From contig JAAYFR010000323.1 in NCBI GenBank assembly GCA_012728155.1, forward strand, positions 1 to 10,024: a stretch of DNA of 10,024 nt. The letters run 5' to 3'. The stretch is from Bacteroidales bacterium. Lineage in GTDB: Bacteria > Bacteroidota > Bacteroidia > Bacteroidales > Dysgonomonadaceae. Each line of letters starts with the position of its first letter. Position 1 is the first letter of the stretch. The notes beneath the pieces were generated by a model. The model made no database searches, was not told the origin of the DNA, and worked only from the letters and a program-made list of their open reading frames with translations. Below are positions 1 through 7,063 of this stretch, in pieces. The translations under genes were made by a program, and so were the position numbers.

Positions 1-1576
1 GTTCGATCTCGATGCGGTTCTGTGATCTCAATCCCTCCACATAAATGGCTTTGAAGGGGATTGCGGGACAGACATATTCGCAACCGCCGCAACCAACGCA
101 TATCGCCGGTTCGATTTCGGGAATGGTGAGATGTCCCTTGTAAGGCACCATGCGGACGGCCTGTGTGGGGCAGTGTTCCGAACAGGCGCCACAGCTTGTC
201 TCATCGTAATAGACGATACAGTTCTCAATGATAAGTTGTACCTGCCCCATCTGGGTGTGATTCTTCTCCTCTTTGGTCAGGGGAAGGATAGCCCCGGTGG
301 GACATACCTCTCCGCAAATGGTGCAGTCGTAATTACAGAAACCGTGGTCGAAGTAGAGTCTTGGTTGCAGCATCCCCCCCAGGCCATATTCCAGAAAAGC
401 CGGTTTGATTACGTGCGACGGGCATTTACTTACACAGAGATGGCAGGAGATGCATTTTTCCAGCAAGTGGTCGAAGGTGAGGCACCCTGGTGGGGCGATA
501 GGGGTCTGTCGTTTGAATTCTCTCTTGGGGAGCAGATCGCCGGATGTTCTTTCCGTTGACAGGAGATTATTTGTCCCTACTGGAAATATAGTGTCCGAAG
601 TTATTTGTGCGGCAAGTTTTCCCGCTGCCAATCCTGTGACAAGTGAGGCGGATAGGAAGCGGCGTTTCGAATCATCTATCGCCCTGTCTTCTTTCAGGTA
701 ACTATAGGTTGGTGCTGCTTTGGTGCCCTTTTCGCCGGCAGTGTTTTTTTTACCCGGCCGTACCAATGTATATTTCATCGCGTTGCGGTTACAGCTTTCG
801 ATACAATTAAAACAGCCAACACAACGGCTATAATCGATTTGTTTGTTCTTCGAGTCGATGCAGGAGGCTTTGCATTTCATCTCGCATAATCCACACAGAT
901 TGCATTTTTCGTCGACGAACCGGACCTTGAAGAGAGAGAATTTGCTGATGAATCCGAGGGTAGTTCCCACCGGACAGATGGTGTTGCACCACGTCCTTCC
1001 GTTGTGCCATGCCAGATAACCTATCACCAAGAGGGTGATGAGCGCAATAAGAAGTGAAGAGAGGCTCAGGATGTAGATGGTGACTTTATAAAAAGTGAAG
1101 CTGTTGAACGATGTGAAGATGAGCGCCAGGAGATTGTTTCCCGCAAGGTAGGCCGGACGGAACAGATGGGTGACCATTCTTCCGTATGCACCATAAGGGT
1201 CGATCATTCCTAATAGGAAGGTGAATCCGAAGATAAATGCCAAAATGGTACCTGCCAGTACGCTCCAGCGAAGCAGGTTCTTAGCTTTGCTATAGCGATA
1301 TCTCTTTTTTTTATGAATTTTCTTAGAAAGCCATGCTACTATATCCTGATAGATGCCCATAGGGCAGATGGATGAACAGTAAACCCGGCCAAAAAGAAGC
1401 GTAAGCACTAACAATGATATAAGAATAACGATATTGAGAGCGAGTAACGCGGGAATCAGTTGTACCTCAGCCAGAAAGCTGACGCAATCAGGCAGAAATC
1501 CTCTGAAATCCAAAAAATAGATTGTAATCAGAGTAAAGAAGAGCAGAGAGACTCCGATACGTATTCTTTTCAGCAT
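1..1576 (-). CDS. NapH-NapG-like fused membrane polyferredoxin, 3' end outside window
   Basis: The frame is open from the ATG at 1576 to the left edge (525 codons, no stop), so the C-terminus is missing. Four hydrophobic segments lie near residues 5-23, 40-62, 104-124 and 166-189. Two CxxxCP motifs (C67/C71 and C197/C201) and DPYG at 126-129 match the NapH/CcoG-type membrane ferredoxin fold. A first ferredoxin pair follows (C225-x2-C-x2-C-x3-C235 and C252-C262). Next come a twin-arginine-like stretch, SKRRFL at 303-308, and a hydrophobic segment. A second, NapG-like half has Cys groups at 375-385, 414-425, 453/462-469 and 493-503. Known NapGH proteins oxidise quinol and pass electrons to periplasmic partners; a similar role here is inferred. 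The ATG lies 4 bases after the DUF362 stop, so the two are probably co-transcribed and co-translated. The family call is firm; the electron acceptor is unknown. Confidence 0.9.
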   Translation of the reverse strand, partial: MLKRIRIGVSLLFFTLITIYFLDFRGFLPDCVSFLAEVQLIPALLALNIVILISLLVLTLLFGRVYCSSICPMGIYQDIVAWLSKKIHKKKRYRYSKAKNLLRWSVLAGTILAFIFGFTFLLGMIDPYGAYGRMVTHLFRPAYLAGNNLLALIFTSFNSFTFYKVTIYILSLSSLLIALITLLVIGYLAWHNGRTWCNTICPVGTTLGFISKFSLFKVRFVDEKCNLCGLCEMKCKASCIDSKNKQIDYSRCVGCFNCIESCNRNAMKYTLVRPGKKNTAGEKGTKAAPTYSYLKEDRAIDDSKRRFLSASLVTGLAAGKLAAQITSDTIFPVGTNNLLSTERTSGDLLPKREFKRQTPIAPPGCLTFDHLLEKCISCHLCVSKCPSHVIKPAFLEYGLGGMLQPRLYFDHGFCNYDCTICGEVCPTGAILPLTKEEKNHTQMGQVQLIIENCIVYYDETSCGACSEHCPTQAVRMVPYKGHLTIPEIEPAICVGCGGCEYVCPAIPFKAIYVEGLRSQNRIEIE

Positions 1577-1580
1577 GACA

Positions 1581-2522
1581 TTATATTCGTACTCTCTTGA
1601 TTTTCAGGTTGTCTAATTGCATTGTGCCTATACCCAACTCTTCGCCTTTGGATAGATGTGTCACATTCTCGAGTGGCATTTCACGCGCCTGATTGAAGAA
1701 GTTGGCAGCGGCAGTATCAACAGCCACAATATCTTGAGAGATAAAAAGACCTTTGGAGAGCACCACATCGGAGAGTGATTTTCCTCTCGGGCCGCTGCTC
1801 TTCATTAACCTGTAGGCATCCACTATATTCAATACCGGTTTCTTGGAGTAGGTACATATGTCTGCAATGCACTGTTGAAGGTCGTTGGCATGGAAATAAC
1901 CTCTGTCCCACACAATTCCCATATAGTTTTTCATGGAGATGGTGAGTTGGGCACCACCATGATTTTTCAGGATGGGCACATTGATCCATTTGTTACTGTC
2001 TACAATTGCCTGGTGGACCTTGGCAGTTTTCAGGCTCCTTCCCTTAGGGAGGGATACATCTTTGTAGTATGACTCCTGATGGGCGGGAACCACTTTGGCG
2101 CCTGCCTTTTTTGCTGCCTCTTCGATACCGCTATTGGCATACGATTTACGCCAGTCGTCGCAGGTATGATCGAACACGGTCACCTCCGCCGCACCGGCAT
2201 CGAAACATTGTTTGATGATCTCGGTCACTAATTTCGGATTGGTATTGGCCGCCATCTCCACGGGCTGGTCCCATCCGATGTTGGGCTTTACGCACACCTT
2301 GTCCCCTTTGCTGATGAAATTGCCCATTCCGCCCATTTCGGCGATCGCTTTGCGGAACATCGCCTCCGGTTCACCTCCCATCACGGCAACCAAATCATAC
2401 TTATTGGTGGCGTTGGCGGTTTCAAACGACTGGGTGAGAAGGCTCATCGCATCTGTCTCTTTCACTGTGGTAAGCGCTGCTCCAGTGAGAGCTGCCGCTC
2501 GTAAGAAATTCCGTCTATCCAT
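1581..2522 (-). CDS. Tat-exported DUF362 domain protein
   Basis: This is a 313-residue protein. It starts with a classical twin-arginine signal (DRRNFL at residues 2-7, then an Ala/Thr/Leu-rich core to about residue 20), so it is predicted to be exported folded to the periplasm. The body matches the DUF362 family: VKPN at 78-81, a Rossmann-like GAAEVTVFD at 110-118, LKNHGG at 185-190 and SMKNYMG at 196-202. DUF362 has no firmly established activity and is often found with, or fused to, ferredoxin domains. This copy has scattered cysteines but no CxxCxxC ferredoxin motif of its own. The polyferredoxin begins 4 bases after its stop, so that protein is the likely electron partner (inference). 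The start is fixed by the Tat signal directly after the ATG. Its 106-base upstream gap shows no convincing promoter, so read-through from the receptor gene is likely. Confidence 0.88.
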   Translation of the reverse strand: MDRRNFLRAAALTGAALTTVKETDAMSLLTQSFETANATNKYDLVAVMGGEPEAMFRKAIAEMGGMGNFISKGDKVCVKPNIGWDQPVEMAANTNPKLVTEIIKQCFDAGAAEVTVFDHTCDDWRKSYANSGIEEAAKKAGAKVVPAHQESYYKDVSLPKGRSLKTAKVHQAIVDSNKWINVPILKNHGGAQLTISMKNYMGIVWDRGYFHANDLQQCIADICTYSKKPVLNIVDAYRLMKSSGPRGKSLSDVVLSKGLFISQDIVAVDTAAANFFNQAREMPLENVTHLSKGEELGIGTMQLDNLKIKRVRI

Positions 2523-2562
2523 GATTTATTGTTTTTATATAAAATTCTGAAGTTAAGAACTC

Positions 2563-2593
2563 AAGAAGAATTTGTTGTACAATCGTTCTTCTT
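2563..2593. repeat. AT-rich inverted repeat between receptor and DUF362 genes
   Basis: AAGAAGAA at 2563-2570 is the exact reverse complement of TTCTTCTT at 2586-2593, with a 15-base loop. Past one mismatch a few more pairs form on the outside. The loop contains the perfect palindrome TTGTACAA (2575-2582). The arms are weak and no T-run follows on the minus strand, so it does not look like a standard intrinsic terminator. It could be an mRNA processing or stability hairpin, or chance in an AT-rich spacer. Confidence 0.3.
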
Positions 2594-2628
2594 CAATCAT
2601 CAAATTGTCACTATTTCCCAATAAAGCA

Positions 2629-4548
2629 TCACATCAAATTTATCCGTATTCCCCCGAAAATCGTGGCGCCGGGCATGGGAAATCCGGCGTTGATCTCATA
2701 TTCTTGGTCGAGCAGGTTTTCCCCTTTCGCAAAAATGCCCAGCCAGTCGAGAGCTTGGTAATTGATACGTGCGTTCCAGAGCACAAAACTCTCTTGTCCG
2801 GGCTCAGTCAACGAGGTGTGGAGGTTACCAATATATTGTATCCCCGACGAAATAGCCCACCGACTTTTGGCATAGTTGCCACTCACATAGAGCTTCTGTT
2901 TGGGAGCACCCAATATCCTATGGGTCATATTCAGGTAACTGTAATTGGCGGAAAAGCGCAACTCCCGGGTTGCCTGAAAAGTGGTGCTGACCTCGAAGCC
3001 TTTGTTTTCCACCTCTCCTATATTAGCCCATTTCCCCCTGTTCGGCTCGGGTTGCTGTATCATGTTATCTCCTTTTATATAGAAAAGATTGATGCTTAGG
3101 CTCAACCTGTTCTTCATGAACATCTGCAGGAGCGATATCTCGTAATTCATCACCCTTTCCGGTTTCAGATCCGGATTTTGCGGGGGGAACATATACATCT
3201 CCCGGATGGTGGGATTGCGAAATCCTTTACTCATAATGGCCTTTAAAACGGTGCTGGCCGAAGGGGTAAAGCTGGCCCCTAATTGTGGTATCCATTCCGG
3301 GCCGTTGATCTGGTGATAATCGTACCGGATCCCCGCATTCAGTGTCAATTTATTCTCCCACATCGTCTGCTGCAAGTTCAAATAGCCTGCAATATTGTAT
3401 AGCGAGGTGTCTGCCAACTGTTGGTTATTGGCTTCATCGGGAAATTTATTGAATGCTTCACCTCCAAAATGTTGGTAGTCGAATCCGGCGGTAGTTTTAT
3501 TCCCCCTGAAAAGGGAATGGGACTGGTAAACCGATATCCCCGCCATCCGGTCGGACGAATGAAACCGATATTCGGGAGGTAAAGCCGATGAGACGATAGA
3601 GATTCCATCATTTATCTTGTGTGTGCCAAAATTATAAAACAGCTTGACCGCTCCCGAAGTGTTTGCATATTCGTTTTCAACTGCCAGAGAAGCCATCCCC
3701 CGGGTGATGTCGGCATCGTTATCGATCATAAGTGCTGTGATCGGCCCCGGATTCGAAGATTCCGTATTGGAGATATTCAGATCTGCAAAACTTCTCCAGT
3801 TGGATGAGATATCATACCCCACTTTCGCATAACCGTTCCACTGTTCGAACTCCATGTTCTCCCGATGCCCGTCGGAGCGGTTGTATCCTATATTTCCGTT
3901 CAGGTGCAATTTGTCTTTTTTCCATCCTGCGGAGGCTTCGGCACTCAATGTATTGTAACTTCCATACATCACTTGGCCCATGGCGTGCGACCCGTTCCGT
4001 TGTTGTTGCTTGGTGATGATATTGATCACACCGCCCATGGCATTCGACCCGTAGAGTACCGATGCGGGGCCGCGCACCACCTCCACCCGTTCTGTCATCA
4101 TGGACTGGTAACTGTCGGCCAACGGATGCCCCATCAACCCCATGTACTGTGGATGTCCGTCGATCAGTATCAATACGCCTGCAGTGGGTGCTCCTCCAAT
4201 CCCGCGGATACTCATTCCTCCGGCTGAACCATTGGCCACACCGTAGCCCATCACGCCTCTTTGTGTAATGAACAAACCCGGCACTTCTTCGGTCAGCAAG
4301 GGTAGGAGAGAGGGTTGAATTCTCTCTTCGATCTGTTTTCCGGAAATTACCGATATACTCATGGGCAGGTTGCGCAGATTGACTTTCGGCATGGTTCCGG
4401 TGACGATCACCTCATCCAGCCGGATAGTGTCGTTAAGCTCCTTGGCCGGCTCATTTCCTGAATGACTGTTTCCTGCTGCCAATGGAAATAGTGAAAGCGT
4501 AATGCAATAGAATAAAAGGGAGATTGTATGCATATTTACCCTGATCAT
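2629..4548 (-). CDS. TonB-dependent outer-membrane receptor (BtuB/siderophore type)
   Basis: This 639-residue receptor has a signal peptide (hydrophobic core about 9-25) and a TonB box at 44-50 (LDEVIVT). The plug domain is about 57-180 and contains SIRGIGG (113-119), IDG (129-131) and VRGPASVLYGSNAMGGVINI (158-177). A beta-barrel follows, with many alternating aromatic strands. The protein ends INLM rather than in the usual terminal aromatic residue. It lacks the N-terminal carboxypeptidase-like domain of SusC proteins and has no SusD neighbour, so it is a small-ligand or metal-complex receptor rather than a glycan one. The plug loop after IDG is rich in Met and His (H132, M136, M139, H141). 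An AGGG lies 5 bases before an in-frame ATG at residue 6, so the real start may be at 4533. It lies 68 bases behind the phosphoribosyltransferase, with no clear promoter between. The substrate is not determined. Confidence 0.93.
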   Translation of the reverse strand: MIRVNMHTISLLFYCITLSLFPLAAGNSHSGNEPAKELNDTIRLDEVIVTGTMPKVNLRNLPMSISVISGKQIEERIQPSLLPLLTEEVPGLFITQRGVMGYGVANGSAGGMSIRGIGGAPTAGVLILIDGHPQYMGLMGHPLADSYQSMMTERVEVVRGPASVLYGSNAMGGVINIITKQQQRNGSHAMGQVMYGSYNTLSAEASAGWKKDKLHLNGNIGYNRSDGHRENMEFEQWNGYAKVGYDISSNWRSFADLNISNTESSNPGPITALMIDNDADITRGMASLAVENEYANTSGAVKLFYNFGTHKINDGISIVSSALPPEYRFHSSDRMAGISVYQSHSLFRGNKTTAGFDYQHFGGEAFNKFPDEANNQQLADTSLYNIAGYLNLQQTMWENKLTLNAGIRYDYHQINGPEWIPQLGASFTPSASTVLKAIMSKGFRNPTIREMYMFPPQNPDLKPERVMNYEISLLQMFMKNRLSLSINLFYIKGDNMIQQPEPNRGKWANIGEVENKGFEVSTTFQATRELRFSANYSYLNMTHRILGAPKQKLYVSGNYAKSRWAISSGIQYIGNLHTSLTEPGQESFVLWNARINYQALDWLGIFAKGENLLDQEYEINAGFPMPGATIFGGIRINLM

Positions 4549-4616
4549 TGTTGGTTTAAAAGCGCGATTGTACCTATGAAAATTGCCTCTATAGTATATT
4601 GACAGCGATATCCTGT

Positions 4617-5015
4617 TTATATTATCCAGGGAAATTTGAAGCAGGACTCGTCGTAAAGCGAATAATCGGCCTTCCCGTTTACTGCAAATGTTTTTATTTG
4701 TCCGGCACCATGTAAAAGATCGATGGCAAATTGTACAGTTGCCCCCGTTTTGATGCGGTCTTCCACTAAAAGGATCGATTTGCCTGTATAGTCAAAATCG
4801 ATGGGAGAGATCAGTTTTGGGCTGTCATACTTCGGCCGTTGGTCAGGATCGCGCAGATTGATTTTTAAAAGCTCTATGTCGATATTCAACCGCTGGTTGA
4901 TGATTGCCGCCGGAACGATTCCGCCGTTGGCAATGGCGACAATCATGTCGAAAGTCTCGTGGAAGGTGATCTCACGAAACCGTTGCATGACTTCTTCAAA
5001 TGATTTTTCTACCAT
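4617..5015 (-). CDS. Type I phosphoribosyltransferase, short form
   Basis: This 132-residue protein carries the PRPP-binding signature of type I phosphoribosyltransferases, LLVEDRIKTGAT, at 82-93: two acidic residues E85/D86 followed by KTGAT. A Gly-rich pyrophosphate loop IANGGIVPA lies at 28-36. The overall shape resembles the small hypoxanthine/xanthine-guanine type, which attaches ribose-5-phosphate from PRPP to a nucleobase in the cytoplasm; the base used here cannot be read from the sequence. It lacks the extra hood of longer purine enzymes and ends shortly after KADYSLYDES...PWII. The ATG lies 4 bases after the ECF S-component stop, with GAGG immediately before it, so the two are almost certainly translated together. 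This suggests that it acts on the imported compound and traps it as a nucleotide (inference). It could instead be a regulatory or orphan salvage enzyme. Confidence 0.88.
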   Translation of the reverse strand: MVEKSFEEVMQRFREITFHETFDMIVAIANGGIVPAAIINQRLNIDIELLKINLRDPDQRPKYDSPKLISPIDFDYTGKSILLVEDRIKTGATVQFAIDLLHGAGQIKTFAVNGKADYSLYDESCFKFPWII

Positions 5016-5019
5016 CCTC

Positions 5020-5529
5020 TTATATTTTGGCGATTGCTTTCAACAAGAGATAGCCGCCGAAGAGTTGGATGAGCATTCCCGGAACGCCAAGTCGGAAATC
5101 CTGTACCGCCATGGCAAAGTTGTGTGTCATGCCCCATTCTATGCCGGTTCCGATCAGCTGGTAGGCAAGGATGGCTACCAAAATTGCCAAAAGAGACACC
5201 TTTCCCGCATGCTTGGCGGCCAAAGCGGCAGCAATCGCCAAAATGACTGATTTGACAATGATGGCCGGCAGTACGGCAGCAGGTGGCATACCGAACAGGA
5301 GGTGGTTGGCCAGCGGAGACAAGAGGGCAGTCAGCAATCCCACATGGATTCCATATTTGTAAGCAGCAATCAACGTAAAGAAATAGATAGGCAGGAAGAT
5401 AAATCCTCCTTGTGGTATCAGGTGAGCCAACTGCGGTAAAAGCAAGTTGCCGACAATAAATATTGCTGCAAACAGATAAGTTTTCGTGTTCGTGAGGCTT
5501 AGAGAGTGCAATTTGACTGTTGTTGACAT
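5020..5529 (-). CDS. ECF-type transporter S component, substrate unknown
   Basis: This very hydrophobic 169-residue protein has about six membrane segments (near 18-38, 43-57, 60-79, 85-105, 111-131 and 147-166) and short loops. Its size and layout match the substrate-binding S components of energy-coupling factor vitamin transporters. Conserved-looking features include PIYFFTLIAAYKYG (47-60), SPLANHLLFGMP (71-82) and a C-terminal QDFRLGVPGMLIQ (143-155). S components bind the ligand and need a shared EcfA/EcfA'/EcfT module for ATP-driven import; none is encoded in the window, so that module would have to come from elsewhere in the genome. It is the first gene of the five-gene minus-strand run and is preceded by an A-tract leader next to the ATG. 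The family is assigned from topology and overall resemblance; ligand specificity is not assigned. Confidence 0.78.
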   Translation of the reverse strand: MSTTVKLHSLSLTNTKTYLFAAIFIVGNLLLPQLAHLIPQGGFIFLPIYFFTLIAAYKYGIHVGLLTALLSPLANHLLFGMPPAAVLPAIIVKSVILAIAAALAAKHAGKVSLLAILVAILAYQLIGTGIEWGMTHNFAMAVQDFRLGVPGMLIQLFGGYLLLKAIAKI

Positions 5530-5654
5530 AATTTTTTTTTTATTTATATCGGTTTATATATTTCGGGTAGTATTTTTCTGTTTGTCTGAAAAGGATGCGA
5601 TACATACTTTTCTGGAAGTTTCGGAATATCCTTTACAGAAACGGACAATCTTTA
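5530..5654 (-). promoter_or_regulatory. Structured 5' leader of the ECF-S operon
   Basis: Between the putative promoter and the ECF-S start is a leader of about 125 bases. It has a hairpin at 5588-5612 (six-base arms GAAAAG/CTTTTC, a 1x1 mismatch, three more pairs and a 5-base loop). An outer seven-base inverted repeat encloses it (TTTCTGT 5575-5581, ACAGAAA 5635-5641). A 21-codon reading frame starts inside the hairpin (ATG at 5605) and stops at 5540, 10 bases before the ECF-S ATG; its peptide is rich in Tyr, Arg and Lys. The stretch just before the ECF-S ATG is nearly all A on the coding strand, which is common in translated Bacteroidota leaders. No known riboswitch consensus was recognised. 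It could be a riboregulator, a translated leader or simply a UTR. Confidence 0.35.
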
Positions 5655-5662
5655 CAAAACTA
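5655..5662 (-). promoter_or_regulatory. Putative -7 box for the ECF-S operon
   Basis: On the minus strand this reads TAGTTTTG, an exact match to the Bacteroidota sigma-ABfr -7 consensus TAnnTTTG. No good TTTG -33 element is seen 19-20 bases upstream, only T-rich sequence. It lies in the 167-base gap after the esterase gene, and no clear terminator is visible in that gap, so read-through from the esterase is also possible. Confidence 0.4.
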
Positions 5663-5696
5663 TGAATTAAATCGCTGCTTTTCGAGAGGGAAATAG

Positions 5697-6878
5697 TTAT
5701 TTTTTATTAAAGAGCATCGGCAGGAATTCCGACAGATAGATCCGCCAGTTACGCCATGTGTGGCCTCCTTCCGATTCCCGATAAATATAGGGAAAACCCA
5801 TTCTATCGAGTTTTTCCCTGAAATCGATATTTGCCTGGTAGAGGAAATCCTCTTTTCCGATGGCAATCCAGTATAGTGCGTATCCATTGCTTTTCTGTGT
5901 AACCAATGTTGCATCGATATCCTCATATACTTTTGATTTTACCTCTTCGTTGGGCATGATGGCGGCGGAGAAAAGTCCTATGTAGTCAAAGGTGTTGGGG
6001 TAATATCTTGAAATATGCAGGGTATGAAACCCACCCATGGAGAGTCCGGCAACAGCCCGTCCCGATTTTTCCGGAATGGTGCGGTAGTGGGAATCTACAA
6101 ACCGGATGATCTCTTGGAAAGTCTCTTCATATTTTCCATCCATGGTGTGTGGCAGGCGGAATTGCGGCTTATAGAAATTCAGGCTCGACTCTCCCGGAGC
6201 AGCTTCCTGTGCCACATTCCCGTTGGGCATTACAATGATCATCGGTACTGCTTTGCCTTGGTCAATCAGATTATCCGTTATCTGTGACGCTCGTCCGAGG
6301 GTCATCCAGGCCTCTTCATCGCCCCCCATGCCATGCAGCAGGTAGAGGACAGGGTAGGAGGTCTTACTCTCCTCATATCCCGGTGGAGTATAGATGGTGA
6401 TCCGGCGGGTCATGTCGTTGCCGGACGATTGATACCATTGCTTCGAGACTGTACCGTGTGGAACGCTGTTTACCTTGTATAAGTCAGCCTGTCCATCTCC
6501 GATAAGCAGCAGATTCAATGTGCTGGCCACATCACGTCGATAGTACACATTGTTGGGATCGTTCATCTGCAGCCCGTCCACGTTGAAAGCGTAGGTGTAC
6601 AATTCGGAAGGAAGCGGTTGTGTGGTATAGCTCCAGATGCCGTCGCTCTCTTTCGTCATTTTCGACTCCTCTCCCGGAATCAAAAAATCTCCTGTCACAA
6701 ATACCTCTTTGGCATTGGGAGCTACTAAGCGGAATGTGACGGAGTTGTCGGCATTTATCTCAGGCGAGATAATCTCTTTTCGCTGACCGGATGGAAGGTT
6801 CTCTTGCGATTGCACTTTCGGTAAAAAAGTCAGCACCAAGAGCGCCGTGAAAAATTGGATAAAATAGATTCTCTTCAT
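5697..6878 (-). CDS. Secreted CE1-family carbohydrate esterase with N-terminal CBM48-like domain
   Basis: This 393-residue protein has a signal peptide (core 9-19, likely cut near VQS-Q at 24/25). Residues about 38-125 form an E-set/CBM48-like beta domain (VTFRLVAPNAKEVFVTGDF..., DGIWSY, YTYAFNVDG), typical of Bacteroidota esterases. The alpha/beta-hydrolase domain of the esterase D/feruloyl-esterase type runs from about 155 to the end. It has an HGMGGDE oxyanion region (182-188), the nucleophile elbow GLSMGG with Ser280, a likely acid Asp344 in GKEDFL, and His373 in EGGHTWRNW. The triad is complete and the length is normal for the family. Members release acetyl, feruloyl or similar acyl groups from plant-type polysaccharides in the periplasm or at the cell surface; the actual ester is not readable here. 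It diverges from the glycoside hydrolase at 7122, which suggests shared control with a glycan-degradation locus. Confidence 0.92.
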   Translation of the reverse strand: MKRIYFIQFFTALLVLTFLPKVQSQENLPSGQRKEIISPEINADNSVTFRLVAPNAKEVFVTGDFLIPGEESKMTKESDGIWSYTTQPLPSELYTYAFNVDGLQMNDPNNVYYRRDVASTLNLLLIGDGQADLYKVNSVPHGTVSKQWYQSSGNDMTRRITIYTPPGYEESKTSYPVLYLLHGMGGDEEAWMTLGRASQITDNLIDQGKAVPMIIVMPNGNVAQEAAPGESSLNFYKPQFRLPHTMDGKYEETFQEIIRFVDSHYRTIPEKSGRAVAGLSMGGFHTLHISRYYPNTFDYIGLFSAAIMPNEEVKSKVYEDIDATLVTQKSNGYALYWIAIGKEDFLYQANIDFREKLDRMGFPYIYRESEGGHTWRNWRIYLSEFLPMLFNKK

Positions 6879-6897
6879 ACAAGCTAATTTTGTTTCA

Positions 6898-6905
6898 CAA
6901 AGCTA
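6898..6905 (-). promoter_or_regulatory. Putative -7 box for the esterase
   Basis: The minus strand reads TAGCTTTG, an exact TAnnTTTG match 19 bases upstream of the esterase ATG, implying a very short 5' leader. A -33 TTTG at the usual spacing is not evident. AAGCTAAT is present twice nearby (6881-6888 and 6900-6907), the second copy overlapping the box. Confidence 0.45.
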
Positions 6906-7016
6906 ATAAAAAACTTGTACAATGTAACATGCAATTTCATATTTGCCAGTGGACCGTTGTCTCATTCTGAAAAGAGTAATGTTACCTATATCAAAAGTGA
7001 GCATTCCATTGAGTAT

Positions 7017-7038
7017 TCATTGTTTTGTCCAACAATGA
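7017..7038. promoter_or_regulatory. Inverted repeat, candidate operator in divergent promoter region
   Basis: TCATTGTT (7017-7024) and AACAATGA (7031-7038) form a perfect 8-bp inverted repeat with a 6-base spacer. The centre lies about 40 bases upstream of the plus-strand -7 box, where a dimeric regulator could sit just upstream of the polymerase. No T-run follows, so it is not a terminator. The 243-base gap 6879-7121 otherwise holds only the two -7 boxes; no small gene was recognised. Confidence 0.4.
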
Positions 7039-7063
7039 TTGGGTAAAATCGTTAAGTATAGGT

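Noticed and set aside
131..701. Two plus-strand open frames (131-559 and 405-701)
   Set aside because: They are antisense to the polyferredoxin, whose minus-strand frame is unbroken and carries regularly spaced ferredoxin cysteines. Their own translations show no recognisable domain.
828..1010. Short minus-strand frame of 60 codons
   Set aside because: It lies out of frame inside the polyferredoxin gene, which is intact there (CxxxCP and ferredoxin motifs on both sides).
2563..2593. Intrinsic terminator after the receptor gene
   Set aside because: The stem is A/T-dominated with a long loop and no T-run follows on the coding strand.
2572..3099. Plus-strand frame of 175 codons
   Set aside because: It covers the spacer and the 3' part of the receptor gene on the opposite strand; the receptor barrel sequence continues unbroken and the plus-strand product resembles nothing known.
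2629..4548. SusC-type glycan receptor
   Set aside because: The N-terminal carboxypeptidase-like domain is missing, the length is about 640 rather than about 1000 residues, and no SusD gene is adjacent.
4549..4616. Cobalamin riboswitch before the BtuB-like receptor
   Set aside because: The gap is only 68 bases, too short for a cobalamin riboswitch of about 200 bases, and no B12-box-like sequence is seen. The receptor is therefore not called BtuB.
4801..5250. Plus-strand frame of 149 codons
   Set aside because: It is antisense to the phosphoribosyltransferase and ECF-S genes, both of which have clear family motifs.
5660..5926. Minus-strand frame of 88 codons at the end of the esterase
   Set aside because: It is an out-of-frame overlap with the esterase C-terminus, which contains the catalytic His373 and a normal stop.
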